The notes: generated by a model from the letters alone, not told the origin. Shown: positions 12,055-24,285, counted from the first letter of the stretch. The stretch is DNA of 64,000 bases from Hevea brasiliensis (GCF_030052815.1 NC_079496.1:13841100-13905099); one strand, 5' to 3'. Program-made: numbers and translations.

Positions 12055-13575
12055 TGTAAACACTATATTTTGTTCGGGCCAATAAAATCTTTTTTTAGAC
12101 ACTATATGTTGTTTGGCCCTATAAAAATTTTTAAATAATAATAATAATAATAAATAAAATTTAATTAATTAAGAAAAACATAAAAATACAATTTTATCGA
12201 TTGGGTTGTTGTTTTCATTATTACTTTAATTCTAATTTAATTTTCAATTTTATTTTGATTTTACTTTTAATTTCCTAGCTCATTTAAGTTTTTTAATTAA
12301 ATTCTACTTTTATTTTAATTTTAATTTGTAATTTGATTTTAATTTTAACCATCAAATTTATAAAAATTTAATTTCATTCTTTAGATTTAAAATTTAATTA
12401 TTTAAAAAATAAAGAAAAAGAGTAAAATTGTTTTAATTAATTCTCATCCTTTATTTCTTTTTAATTTTATTTCTTAACCACTAGATTTAAGAGAATAAAA
12501 ACAAATTTAATTTTTTAATCTTAACCTTTAATTTTCTTAGGATTTGATTTTTCACCCCTAGATTAAAAATTAGTTAAAGTATTTTACATCTTTTAATCTT
12601 GACCCTTAATTTTTTTAAGAATTAATTTAGACCTTAAGATTAAAAGTAATAATGACAAAATGGTACAAAATGATTTTGGTCATCTATTTTCTTAGGATTC
12701 AATTTTCCACCCTTAAATTAGGAGTTGGTTAAAGTAATTTTTGTACATTTTAATCTAGGCCTTTTATTTGTGTAAGAACAAATCTAGACCCTTAAATCAA
12801 AAGTAATAAAACAAAATAGTCCCAAATTAATCCTAGCCATTAAATATTTAGAGAATTAATTGTAGACCATTAGATGCAGAGTTTGTTAAAAAGGAAAAGA
12901 CAAATTTAGTACTCTTCAATCTTGACCCTTAATCTCTTTTGTAAGGATAATTTCCCTACCATTAGATTAAAATTATTTAAAAGGATAAAAACAAATAATA
13001 TACATTTTTATCTTAGTCCTTACTTTTTGTAAGGATAAATCTAGACCATTATATTAAAAAGAAATAAAAACAAAATTAGTATTACTTAATCTTAGCCTTT
13101 AATTTCTTTCTCTTTAATTTTTGGTCTTTAGATTGAAAAAATAATAAATAAATAAATAAATAAGAGAAATAAAAATAAAATTGAGACCTTTTAATCCCAA
13201 CCCTCTATTTTCTCTCCTTAAATCCACACTCTTTATTTTAGGGTTTTAAACCCTCTATAAATACCTAATTGGTGTTATAAAAGGGTAGAGTTTTAGACAA
13301 AGTGGCCCTCTTGAGCATATATATATATATGTGTATATATATACGTGTGTGTATATATGTATATATATACACACACACATATAAAGGGAATCCAAAAAAA
13401 CGTTTCAGGGATTGTCATTTGGCCCTCTCCCTTCGCTTTCCCAACCTCTGCCTAACGCTTCACAACGCCACTCTTATATGCAGTCCTTGATCAAAATCAG
13501 TTTCCACTTTGGAATGAAGTCTTCTGTCAAAATCAATTTGCTTTTGATTTCTCCCCACAAAATCAACATACCCAC
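12055..13575 (+). mobile_element. Truncated old Tat-type LTR in unit B
   Basis: It begins TTGTAAACACTATATTTTG after TAATATGT and has a TATA box near 13254 (CTCTATAAATACC). It ends at the same junction as unit A (AATCAACATACCCACAAATA). At 13297-13305 it reads GACAAAGTGGCCCTC without interruption, which is the empty site for the TRIM present in unit C. Confidence 0.65.
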
Positions 13576-13904
13576 AAATAATTATCGCTAAAATTATCAT
13601 TTTGTGATTATAAATTTTCACTCATAAAAATTAATGTGCATTCAATAATTATTTTAAAATTGAGTATCATATTGTTAGAATCAAATTTAAAATAATTCGA
13701 TAATCATTTTCAAACTATTCTAAACAAAAGCCAATTATTTTTAAGCTATCAAAGTGAGGGTTGGTTTTGTACATACAAAGATTAGGTCATGTATAAAAAT
13801 ATATATAGGTGGTTTGTTGGTAATAAGAATTTTTTGCTATTAAATAATTGAAGTAATGAGTAATATTAATGTAATTCAATAAGAAATGCCCAAAAAAAAA
13901 AATC

Positions 13905-14941
13905 ATTAGGGATTGAGAGACTAAGAATTATGAAAAATGATTTTGTATAATGCTTTCGCAACATGATGAGGGTTACTATAGGTAGAGAAGAATACATAAA
14001 AGAGGACACTACACACAATCAAAACTTTAACAGCATACAACTCTAGTAGAAAATTATGAACAAGTGAACCAATTACTTTATCAAATTTAGGCTTCATGCC
14101 AAAGTCAATATCAACCTCTAACATATTAGATTGATTAAGTAATTGGTTCTAAAGAGCCTTAACTTTGTTCCCTCAATCCATAAAAAATCTTTAATAAAAT
14201 TACACTTATCAAGAACCAAATTCTTTAGGCTTGAGTTTTCATATACAAATCTCGAAGTGATGCAACCTTCTTTAAATTAAAACTCTATAGTAGAGGGAAT
14301 CTCAATAACAAGGCCTTGAATGAAACTATATTTATTTCTAGCCACCCCAAAGAAACCCTTTTCAAGATCAGAAAATTGTTGAACCTAGATACAATAAAAT
14401 TGCATGAGAATAATCTCAATGACTCAAGACCCACATATTGATAAACCTGGGAAGGCAATTCATCTATTACTAGATGATTCTCAAGATCGTCAACAACTTC
14501 TTCTAGGTAGGATCAGAGAAGTCGAGTTCTAACTCCCTCACATTTCTTGAAATGGCGAAAATAAAAAAGTTTTGTACGTTTATAAGTAAATCCTCTGGTT
14601 TTGAACAAGCTAATGAATATCCGAACATCCTTCTTTGGATAGCTTGCAAGTAACTGCCTGATGAAGTCAAAGAAAGAACTCCTTTGAATTCTTTGGTTCT
14701 CATTAGCTTCTTTAAGATTTGCAAAGGATTTTTCATGGATTTCTAACTTTGTGGTCTGACGCCAAATGTCGTGCCACTGCTTAGACAGGATGCTTGTTCT
14801 TTCTGCTTCTTTGAGAGGCAAATAACTAACAATAAGGACGAGAAGATGGCTTGAGAGCATTGAGAACATGTCTTGGTTATTGTTGTTCATGGTTTTGAAA
14901 GATCTTTTGGGTGGTGAAAAAGATGCAGTAGGTTTTTTCAT
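13905..14941 (-). pseudogene. F-box/LRR-type pseudogene, copy 2
   Basis: It is the paralogue of 10350-11361. From ATG at 14941 it reads an F-box (SHLLVLIVSYLPLKEAERTS, ILSKQWHDIW) in a better-preserved form than copy 1. A 2-base loss near 14620 shifts the frame after YPKKDVRIF; the correct frame continues (YSLACSKPEDLL, RNVRELELDFSDPT) and meets a TAG at about 14503. The LRR text continues in pieces (LPSQVYQYVGLE, RFNNFLILKR), and a C-terminal open stretch (LEVDIDFGM ... LYAVKVL ... ALYKIIFHNS) ends at 13921. Copies 1 and 2 carry different disabling lesions, so they decayed at least partly independently. Confidence 0.75.
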
Positions 14942-15138
14942 ATTGGTATATGTGAACCAGCCAGTAGTGGCAATTTATTTATATTTTGGAATTGATGATT
15001 AACAAAAAGGCGTGTCATTTTCGTATAAAAAAATGAAACAGAAAACAATTATTTATTTTCCTTTATTGCAATATTTATTTACTTATTAGGAAAATAATTA
15101 ATTATTAATGGTATAAAATGAACATAAATAATACAACC

Positions 15139-15454
15139 AAGAACTAACTGTTATATGACTAATGTATTTCAAGGGAATTTCTATCGTTTTCATTAATTTG
15201 ACTATTAATGCATTACCATAAACAAAATAGAGAAAGAAAAGATTGCCACCAACTCTATATGTACAACGTGTAAATTTTGACTATTGATTATGATTGGACC
15301 AATATAAAATCTACCATAATAAATTGCTATAACAAAACCATTTCACATATAACTTTTCTACTCTAAAATTTCTCCTATTGATAGCTTATTGGGTTTGTCA
15401 TTTTCTTTTTATAATAATTTTCCTTTTCCTTTCCAAAAATATAAGTTAATACGT
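15139..15454. repeat. Array unit C, left flank; ends with a 5-bp target-site duplication
   Basis: It matches the starts of units A and B. The last five bases, TACGT (15450-15454), pair with TATGT at 58846-58850 across 43 kb of nested insertions. One base differs, as expected of an old insertion. Unit 0 has TATGT at the uninterrupted site. Confidence 0.7.
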
Positions 15455-16647
15455 TGTAGACACTATATTTTGTCCGGGCCAATAAAATCCTTTTTTAGAC
15501 ACTATATGTTGTTTGGCTTTATAAAACTTTTAAATAATAATAATAATAAATAAAATTTAATTAATTAAAAAAAATATAAAAACATAATTTTATCGATTGG
15601 GTTGTTGTTTTCATTATTGCTTTAATTCTAATTTAATTTTCAATTTTATTTTGATTTTACTTTTAATTCCCTAGCTCATTTAAGTTTTTTAATTAAACTC
15701 CACTTTTATTTTAATTCTAATTTGTAATTTAATTTTAATTTTGACCATCAATTTTATAAAAATTTAATTTCATTCTTTAGATTTAAATTTAAATTTTTAA
15801 AAAAATTAAAGAAAAAAAGTAAAATTGTTGTAATTAATCCTCATCCTTTATTTTCTTTTTAATTTTATTTCGTAGCCATTAGATTTAATAGAATTAAAAC
15901 AAATTTAATTTTTTAATCTTAACCTTTAATTTTCTTAGGATTTGATTTTCACCCCTAAATTAAAAATTAGTAAAAGTATTTTACACCTTTTAATCTTGAC
16001 CCTTAATTTTTGTAAGAATTAATTTAGACCTTATGATTAAAAGTGAAAATGACAAAATGATAGAAAATGATTTTAGCCATCTATTTTCTTAGGATTTTAT
16101 TTTCCACCCTTGAATTAGGAGTTGGTTAAAGTAATTTTTGTACATTTTAATCTAGGCCTTTTATTTGTGTAAGGACAAATCTAGACCCTTAAATCAAAAG
16201 TAATAAAACAAAATAGTTCCAAATTAATCCTAGCCATTAAATATTTAGAGAATTAATTGTAGACCATTAGATGTAGAGTTTGTTAAGAGGAAAAGACAAA
16301 TTTAGTACCCTTCAATCTTGACCATTGATCTCTTTTGTAAGCATAATTTCCCCACCATTGGATTAAAATTATTTAAAGAGATAAAAACAAATAATGTACA
16401 TTTTAATCTTAGTCCTTACTTTTTGTAAGGATAAATCTAGACCATTATATTAAAAGAAATAAAAACAAAATTAGTATTACTCAATCTTAGCCTTTAATTT
16501 CTTTCTCTTTAATTTTTGGTCTTTAGATTGAAAAAATAATAAATAAATAAATAAGAGAAATAAAAATAAAATTTAGACCTTTTAATCCCAACCCTCCATT
16601 TTCTCTCCTTAAATCCATACTCTTTATTTTGGGGGTTTTAAACCCTT

Positions 16648-16655
16648 TATAAATA
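16648..16655 (+). promoter_or_regulatory. TATA box of the old LTR
   Basis: CCTTTATAAATACCTAATTGG is shared with units A and B. It lies 1,193 bases from the LTR start, against 4,348 in the large element, where the antisense cassette fills U3. Confidence 0.5.
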
Positions 16656-16696
16656 CCTAATTGGTGTTACAAATGTCTAGAGTTTTAGACAAAGTG

Positions 16697-17088
16697 TGTA
16701 ACACCCTAGGCAAATCCCACATCGGCAAAACACGGGAGAGATGCTGGGTTTATAAGTTGGTGGTTCGTAACCCCTATTGACGCGTTTTAAAACTGTGAGG
16801 GCTTTGGCCCAGAGCGGACAATATCACTAGTGGGCCGGGCTGTTACATTTGTGGTATCAGAGCTGCTCCGCGTGCAACCTTGAACGATGGTGGGGCAAAC
16901 CTCAGCGAGGACGCTGAGTCCCATAAGGGGGGTGGATTGTAACACCCTAGGCAAATCCCACATCGACAAAACACGGGAGAGATGCTGGGTTTATAAGTTG
17001 GTGGTTCGTAACCCCTATTGATGCATTTTAAAATCGTGAGGGCTTCGGCCTAGAGCGGACAATATCACTAGTGGGCCGGGCCGTTACA
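16697..17088 (+). mobile_element. TRIM element 1 (miniature LTR retrotransposon, 392 bp)
   Basis: Two 151-bp LTRs (16697-16847 and 16938-17088) start TGTAACACCCTAGG and end GTTACA. After the first LTR comes TTTG and then TGGTATCAGAGC (16852-16863), the usual initiator-Met tRNA primer-binding site. Before the second is a purine run (ATAAGGGGGGTGGAT). The TSD is AAGTG on both sides (16692-16696 and 17089-17093), and unit B shows the empty site. The element has no coding capacity. It lacks the 5S rRNA-like LTR segment of Cassandra, so it is another TRIM family. Confidence 0.92.
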
Positions 17089-18604
17089 AAGTGGCCCATC
17101 CTTTGCTCAACGCCACTCTTATACATAGTCCTTGATCCAAATCAATTTCCTTTTGATTTCTCTCTACAAAATCAACATACCCAGTTAGTTTATCATGTCC
17201 TAAAGCATTATTTTTTTATTTGTAGTTATAAAACAGAGTAGCGACAGTTTTTTTTTTTATGTAGCTTGGTTCAAATCATGTCCTAATGCACTATTTTGGT
17301 TCAGATTCGGGTTTGTAGTATCGTGTTCTCCATTACAAGCCGTCCTTAGTGCTGTGGGTAAAGACCAAACTATGATCTCATGTCCTTTTTTTAGTCATTT
17401 TTACTGATTTTCTTGTTGTCTTTGGTTAATGAAATGGGTTTCATTCTTGTTCCATGAATCCTTATTAAATAATTCTCTATGGATGTATATATTGTGAATG
17501 TCTTTAACGTGTCTTAATATTGTCAATCTGAGAGTAAAATTTGGTGTTGTTCTAGCTTTAGGATTGGTGTTTAAAACTTGTTTCGATTGGTGATTTTTGA
17601 GATTTTTATGTATCAATGCTTTGCACTACCTTCATTCATAATCATTTAATTGATTTAGCATAACTTTTGCTTATGTGTCTCCATAATTTCTTATGAGTGC
17701 TATGTGCTTGTAAAGGCATCCAAATGGTTATGCTTTTGTTTTTTTGAAGCCATGCCCTATTGGCTTGTTGGGAAAGAATACTTAAACTGCAATCGGGTAT
17801 ATGAATCGAAGTTGGGTAATTCATTTATTAAGAAGACAATCTACTGTAATGTTGTTTTCTTTTCTGATGTTTTTAGTGAAACTTAACAATTAGTCTATAT
17901 GTTTTGTACCGACAATGCTCCTTGCTAATAAGACCTGAGGGGTGAAATATTTGTGAATACTAATGCTTTGATGTGTAATAACCATAGGAAATATCTTAAT
18001 ATCATGGCATTTACGATTATAATATTTAAGCTTATATATTTATCTTTGCAATTACTTCTGTGTTGAGGTATATCAGTATTCTAGATGATTATTCAAGGAC
18101 ACATGAGATGCTTTCTTTAAAAAAAAAAAAAAACTTTAACATTCTCTCATGGGTGCTTTAAAATTGTATTAGGAATTATTAATGAAAAGGTATTTTCATT
18201 TCATTGTTTGTCTTGTCTTATATGTAAATGCTAGTGATAATTATAATAATACTAGAATTAAACAGATATCAATTCTAGTTTAACTTTTGAGTCCTATTTT
18301 AGTACTTTCCTTTTTAAATTAAACTAATTTTGTTTCCAAAGTGTATTTGTGATTATTTAATAGTTTTTGGCTATATTAGTGAATCATCTATTCATATTGA
18401 TCACTAATGGTTTGATGGTTAATATTTTATATGATGCGTATATCTGTGTGGATAATGGATATTGATCTCACAATTTTCCTATAATTTGTTTATATGTACT
18501 TTGTCTTATGTATGATTCTTTTGTTAAGAGTAATATCCATTTAAAATACATGCTGCTCTTAAGATATATTCCTATATTCTGGTTGGGTTTTATAAACCTT
18601 TTAC

Positions 18605-18605
<1 letters not shown>

Positions 18606-18666
<61 letters not shown>

Positions 18667-18759
18667 ATCAACAAATAAAATTTTTCTCTAAAAAAATGTT
18701 TTTTTTAGTAGTTAAAGGGGGTACCCCTTAAACTACTTAAATAGGAGGATACCCTTTAA

Positions 18760-18825
<66 letters not shown>

Positions 18826-19346
18826 GTTATTATTATTATTATTGTTATTATTATTATTATTGTTATCATCATCGTCATCAAATAAAACTTTTCTATAAAA
18901 AAATGTTTGTTTTTAGTAGTTAAAGGGGTACCCCTTAAACTACTTAAATAGGGGGATACCCCCTAAATTATTATTATTATTATTATTATTAAATTATCAA
19001 ATAAAACTTTTCTATAAAAAAACGTTTTCTTTTAGTAGTTAAAGGGGGGTACCCCTTAAACTACTTAAATAGGGGGATACCCCTTAAATTATTATTATTA
19101 TCATTAAATTATCAAATAAAACTTTTCTATAAAAAAAGTTTGTTTTTAATAGTTAAAGGAGGTACCTTTAAACTACTTAAATAGGGGATACCCCTTAAGT
19201 TATTATTGTTATTATTATTATTCTTTTAATTAAATTATCAAATAAATTTTCTCTATAAAAAATGTTTCTTTTTAGTGGTTAAAGGGGGCACCCCTTTAAC
19301 CACTAAAAACACCCTTTAATTGCTTAAATAAGGGAATACCTCTTAA

Positions 19347-19379
<33 letters not shown>

Positions 19380-19380
19380 T
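18606..19380. repeat. (TTA)n blocks alternating with a palindromic spacer
   Basis: Six TTA microsatellite blocks (longest 18606-18664 and 18757-18862) are separated by five copies of a roughly 90-base spacer. The spacer contains ATAAAACTTTTCTATAAAAA and a near-palindrome centred on GGGGTACCCC with AGTAGTT/AACTACT arms. The whole forms a tandem array of decreasing similarity within the old LTR. Confidence 0.85.
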
Positions 19381-19782
19381 TAATTACCAAACTGATTTTT
19401 TTGTGAGGTTCTTCTATACATTGTGCTTTTAGTGTTATGAATTGCAAAGTAAATAAATGGTTGGTTCGAAGGAATAGAAAATAAGTTGGTTCCAATTTTA
19501 GTCAAGTTAAGACTTTATCTAAAACCAAAATCCACCCCTAGTTGAATTTCTTTATTTATTTTATTTTTATTTTTATGTGATTTTCTTGTTAAGGTAGAAG
19601 ACGCATGAATAAATGTACAAGCCAGAATGGCAATTTTGTGACTGTTGTATTTTGTTAAAATTTGAGTAATGTCTAGTTTTTAGGGAAAACTCTGCCGAAA
19701 TTTTGACAAATTTGTAAGTATATTATATTTGATTTGATATGTATTAATTCTTTTGTTATTAAATTACGTTTAATTGTGAAAG

Positions 19783-20270
19783 TGCATGTATATTTTGTAG
19801 TTTAATTAAATTAATAAAGGTTAAGATTGTAATTAATTAGTGCCAATGATGAGACCTTGATTCTATTTAGTGGGGTACCCATGAGTGGGTCAAACTCTTA
19901 GGTATTAATTGATACATTCTTTTAATTGGAACACTGGTTAAAAGAATGGAAGTCTTGACCTATATTAATTTAATTTTGTTTCTATAATTGTTAAAATGTT
20001 CAATTCATGGATAACAAGATGTACGGTTACTAAATAATTGAACTAGTAAGAGGGTGCATTTTTAGCAATATTAGTAAATAATAAATATGTGATTAAAATT
20101 TATTTGAATTAATAAAAATTAAGATTGTAGTTAAATTAATATCGATGATGAGACTTTGACCTTATTAAGTAGGGTAATGGGTCAAACTCTTTAGTTATTA
20201 ATTTATATGTTCCTTTTTAATCGGGATACTGAATGGAAGTCATAATCTATATTAATTTAATTTGTTGATT
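19783..20270. repeat. Diverged 300-bp direct duplication
   Basis: GATGAGACCTTGATTC...GGGTCAAACTCTT...GGAACACTGG (19846-19935) is repeated with changes about 300 bases on (20146-20235: GATGAGACTTTGACC, GGGTCAAACTCTT, GGGATACTG). Both are followed by ATTAATTTAATTT. No coding content was seen. Confidence 0.55.
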
Positions 20271-20661
20271 GATAAATGAATTATACTTTAAAAAAATAAA
20301 ATTTCCTCTTATTCTAAAATGGCTTTCACTTTTGATAAAATGATTCCATCTTCAAAATACACCTCTTTTAGTTTAAGCAAAACTTAATTTTTAGTTGGTA
20401 AATTATTTAATGTCCACTTTTATTTTTACACACATTTTAAATTTTAGCAAATTTTTAGTAAATGATTCTAGATTTAATTTCATTACCTCTTAGGTCCTCT
20501 TCAATTTTTTTCCTTTCTCCAAGAAATTAATCAATTATCAGATTTGAAAGCCTCTTTCATATTCTTATACTTTTATACCGAAATTAATACAAGCTTGGTT
20601 ACTTTTTACTATTCTATAATAAAATAAAATAAATAAAATATAGTTAAAATTCATTGTTAAG

Positions 20662-20666
20662 ATCGT
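20662..20666. other. Target-site duplication, left copy, large element
   Basis: ATCGT here is matched by ATCGT at 58476-58480 immediately after the 3' LTR end, which fixes both boundaries of the 37.8-kb insertion. Confidence 0.9.
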
Positions 20667-21312
20667 TGTAGACACCATATTTTGGCTGACCTTCGAAGTC
20701 AAGGAACTTTTAAAATTGAAACTTTATTATTCACTTTGAACCGATGTCCCCAATCACAAATAGCTTTTCCGGCCTCACCGATTGCTCATCCCTGGAACAA
20801 ACTGATCTCACGTTTAAGTTAGAATGCTTTCCGATCTCTTGGTCTTTATCAGATGGGTTCGAGTCAACACTGGGTCTCCGGACCATCCAATCTTACCTTT
20901 TGATATTCTCTGATCTCTCTGTACAAATATTGCAGAACTTCATTTGGCTAATGTTGTGATCGGACTTCTCGCTTGAATGCCCTAGATATTCCTTAAAATA
21001 AAGTTAAGGTTTCTATCCTGTCTAATAATGGTTTCGATCTTAAAAGTTCAAAGTCAATGTCAAATCTCTGCAATCCTAATATTTAAAGTTTCATCCGGTA
21101 TTCGGTCATGACTTAGTCCGATCTCATGATTACGTATAATGTTTTTCCGATCTCTTATCTTTTGGTTAATAGTTAATTTCAGGTTTAACATTCAACTACA
21201 TTCAATCAATTAAATACTCAGACAATTTGGTTTGGACGCTTTCCGATCTCATCAAGAAATTGAACATAAAAATAAGAGGACTTCAATTCATTTCAAAATG
21301 AAAATGTACAAG

Positions 21313-23209
21313 TCATTCAGCAAGAGGGTCTCCCCCAACCTGCTCCCTAGGTACATTATCGCTTCTCTCAGCCTCTCTCTCTCTCTCAGGCTCCTCATCA
21401 CTCTCCTCATCGGCCTCTGGAATGAGCTGATTCATCCAGGAGAAGTCCTCTTCAGGGTAACGCTTCTTCAGCTCGGCCAAGAGATCGTTATGGGCGTTCA
21501 CATATGCCCCAGCCTCTTTTGTAGTGCTCTCTTCCTCCTTGGCTTGGAGCTCCTCCTCCTTCGCCCGAAGTTCTTCAGCAAAACGAGTGAGATCAGCAGA
21601 TCGATCAGCTTAGGAGACTTCAAGTTCCTGCTCCACCTAAGATATCCTCTCTTCATAATGTTTCATCCAATCTTCCAACTGGGCGATGTAATCATTGGGA
21701 GAGGAGAGCTGAGCCTTTGCAGCTAAGGCATCCTGGACTGCCTTAAGAATCTCCCTCCTTAAGGTGTGGGCTTTTTCTCTGATCACATATTGATTTGCAA
21801 TAGCCTCCAAGCCCAAACTCATTGTTTGAGTTAAAATATAGTTGATACTCTCCTCTGCTAATCTGTTTTGATCTTTTTGGAAGCAGATGGAAGCTCCCAT
21901 GACTTTGGCCAGATCGGGATTCCCTTGAGTGGAGCGGTTCCTTTCTAGTGATTGGATGAGGAGTTGAGCTCCCCGGGAAAGCATCCTAACAGTAGGGCCA
22001 AAAGACTCCCCTTCCACATTGGAAGAGATCGTAGGAGGTGGAGGAGGCGGACATTCAATTTGCCAAGGTGGAGAAGTAGCGACCTCTACTTCAGAGACTG
22101 GCTGCTCTTGAGCTCGAGGAGGGGAGCTCGGTATTTCTACCAAATCTTGATGAGGTGTTTGAGCAGTAGTAGCAGTAGCCTCCTTCATCACCCGTACCTT
22201 TCTGGAGACCTCCCTCTTTCACTTGCGGCTCTCTTTAGAAGCGTCACCAACTGCCATACCTGCACAAAAAAGAAGTGAGTTCGTTAAGATTTAGAGGCTA
22301 GAGATATATATTGTACCGGGTCCGAGGTCAGAGAGCTGAAGCTCGTAGTCTTTGTCAGTGATCAGCAGCATCATCCACCACTTTAGTTCGGCCATGACTG
22401 CATCTAAGCACGAGAATTTATGGGTGGACGCCTGAGTCTTTAACTCTTTCACCATGGCATCTTCGTCCTTATTTAAGGTGAGCTTCTTAGGGAGTTGGGG
22501 GACCAAGTAATTCTAATTACGTGGGATCCCTTCAAAGACATTTCTATCCTTAGTCCTAAGGATGAAAAATCGATCCTTCTAGTTCTTCAGCGAGGAATGG
22601 ATTCAGCGAGGAAGGGAGATCGGTAAAAAGCGCACAGTTCGGCTTTGCCTGAAAGAATCAGAATTCATTATCCTTCCTTCGGGCAAGCCTATGTAGCTTG
22701 GCAAAGACTTTAACCATGGACTCCAGTCTCTTGGCTCGACAGAGGCCCCTGAAGGCTACTAAAGTCTATCAGGAGTTCGAACGCACTTGAGCAACCGAGA
22801 CGTGGTGGAACTTTAGGATGGCCTTGTAAAATTCATCCAAGGGAAAATGGAGCTCGGCCTTCAGCTGCTCTTCGTATACTATGATGAGATCACCTTCTTC
22901 AAAGAAGTGAGCAGCCCGAAAGTCGCCATGGCATTTGATCAGTTCAAAGGAGTCGATCCACAGATTATACTCCTGACTTATGGATTGGAGATCGGTTTCT
23001 CTTAGGATGGACGGTAGCTCATCGACTGGTAGGTTTTCCCCTCTCAAAGAGGTCCCTCATTTCAGTTTGGTAGCCGGACCAATAACCAGAACGATGGCTG
23101 TGCTGGATCGTTCGCCTGATCTGATCACATCGCCTTCTTTTGAGGTTTACGAAAATTGGACGAAAGGTGGGCTCACAACTCTCTGACCCTCAGTACCACT
23201 CATTTTCAT
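21313..23209 (-). pseudogene. LTR antisense unit 2, PF04195-like coiled-coil protein, copy B
   Basis: ATG is at 23209 (MKMSGTEGQR). Exon 1 is 23209-22317, the intron is 22316-22260 (57 bp, GT...GCAG), and exon 2 is 22259-21313. The splice joins a split Gly codon to the codons for MAVGDASKESRK. The family block is ELHFPLDEFYKAILKFHHVS and then VAQVRSNS, followed by two stops where other copies read WR. Exon 2 has PSSPPRAQEQ, LSRGAQLLIQSLERNRST, MSLGLEAIANQYVIREKAH and a coiled coil, ending with an acidic EEPERERE stretch encoded by a CT/GA microsatellite. More stops occur at about 22520-22680, 21637 and 21610. No catalytic motif was identified. The protein's role is unknown. Confidence 0.78.
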
Positions 23210-23358
23210 AAAACAAAAAGAAAATTAACCGAGGAAAGATCAAAATCCTTACCAGAGTGTAATCGGTGCCTGAAAACTTTAGAAAATGAGAGGAAATCTT
23301 GAAATTGCTAGGGGAAGCTCTGAAATGACATAAGGGAGCAAATGAGTCACCCACCCCC

Positions 23359-23366
23359 TATTTATA
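23359..23366 (-). promoter_or_regulatory. TATA box of antisense unit 2, copy B
   Basis: The minus strand reads GGGTATAAATAGGGGG, 150 bases upstream of the unit 2 ATG. It is conserved in all three LTR copies. Confidence 0.6.
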
Positions 23367-23639
23367 CCCGTCTGAGCATTAAATGCTCACGAAGTCCCAA
23401 GTGACGCATCGGTTAGCGGAACTAGGCCGCCACCTTGACACATTGCAAAGAAGGTTCCAGAAACATAATAAAAATTGGATAAATGAGATCGGTTAACTAA
23501 ATTGAATAAATTTCCAAACCTATTGATCACCGAATGGTGATCCGTCTAGGGATCAGATTGGATACACTTATCAGAGATTAGAAAAATAACCAATGCAATA
23601 ACAAATCAAAAACATGCAAATAAAAGTTTTATTTTATTT

Positions 23640-23740
23640 CCAAAAGATCGAATTACATTATTTGGGCGATCTCAAAAGATCGGATTACATCATTTGGGCG
23701 ATCTCAAAAGATCGGATTACATCATTTAGGGCGATATCTC
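23640..23740 (-). repeat. Three tandem copies of a 36-bp 3'-end repeat of unit 1
   Basis: GATCTCAAAAGATCGGATTA-type units, each with an ATTTGGGCGATCTC tail, repeat three times between the unit 1 stop codon and its AATAAAA-like end near 23630. Copy A has only one (2615-2650). Confidence 0.75.
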
Positions 23741-23826
23741 AAAATCAGTACTACATTCTACCTAGCTTAAGACTACTCCGAGGTTCAAAATGCAGGCCTA
23801 TGTCAAAGCCTAATCTTGTGGCTGAA

Positions 23827-24285
23827 TCAAAAGACGTGTTTGATCAGAAAGTCAGCCACAAATGTTGGATAGATGTGAAGCTTAGATGGGGTGACTATGA
23901 CTCTCATGATATTGAGCGGAGTCATCACCGATGTCATTGACCAGAACTGAGCTATAGTCGAGACGCCCGATATGGTTGGGAGCCAAATGAACTTCAAGAG
24001 GCAGTCACCGACATTAAGATTGAAATTAGCAATCCTCTTGTTCGAGATCGATCTACCGATTATATCGATAGACCAATTCGAGATCGGTACGGCCGTCGCT
24101 TTCGGTCTTGATCGGTAAATTAGTCCGGTTCCCTCACTGTCATTAGGTGACATTCTCATAGCTCTTCGATCGCCGAGGTCATAAATTTTCTGGCGAGGGG
24201 TGAAGGAAACAGTCGAAAAAAGAATAAAAGGGCCATCATAATCAGAATTATCATTAGAAAAGCTAGAATTGAAGAAATGGTGCAT
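23827..24285 (-). CDS. LTR antisense unit 1, hypothetical 152-residue protein, copy B
   Basis: This uninterrupted frame starts [18 protein letters not shown] and ends FLIKHVF. It lies antisense in the U3 part of the 5' LTR, with its own TATA box 60 bases upstream and AATAAAA motifs about 200 bases downstream. The frame is also readable in copy A, with only one late stop, despite considerable divergence. The N-terminus is Ser/Asn/Phe-rich and the middle Arg-rich. The C-terminal half has a hydrophobic patch ([12 protein letters not shown]). I recognise no domain. It may be a real accessory protein or part of a non-coding antisense transcript. Confidence 0.45.
   Translation of the reverse strand: MHHFFNSSFSNDNSDYDGPFILFSTVSFTPRQKIYDLGDRRAMRMSPNDSEGTGLIYRSRPKATAVPISNWSIDIIGRSISNKRIANFNLNVGDCLLKFIWLPTISGVSTIAQFWSMTSVMTPLNIMRVIVTPSKLHIYPTFVADFLIKHVF

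Larger units (their letters stand above)
11731..15100. repeat. Tandem array unit B (about 3.4 kb)
   Basis: It is collinear with unit A throughout: flank, truncated LTR (12055-13575), flank, F-box pseudogene on the minus strand, promoter and AT-rich tail. It lacks the 175-base partial duplication of unit A. Confidence 0.8.
15455..20661 (+). mobile_element. Old Tat-type LTR (left part), level 1 of the nest
   Basis: It starts TGTAGACACTATATTTTG and continues collinear with the LTRs of units A and B to about 17180, then beyond their truncation point. Its right end is 58481-58845, after the large insertion at 20662. The joined length is about 5.2 kb without the TRIM. A TATA box lies at 16648-16655. 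No gene was seen in 17089-18605 or 19381-20661; these are AT-rich LTR sequence. No internal domain is preserved, so it is best read as a solo LTR or a heavily deleted element. Confidence 0.6.

Noticed and set aside
16697..17088. Cassandra-type TRIM
   Set aside because: The LTRs contain no 5S rRNA-like segment; only the general TRIM architecture fits.
18606..19380. CRISPR-like array or satellite centromere
   Set aside because: The spacing is uneven, the repeats are microsatellites with a palindromic spacer, and the context is a plant LTR.
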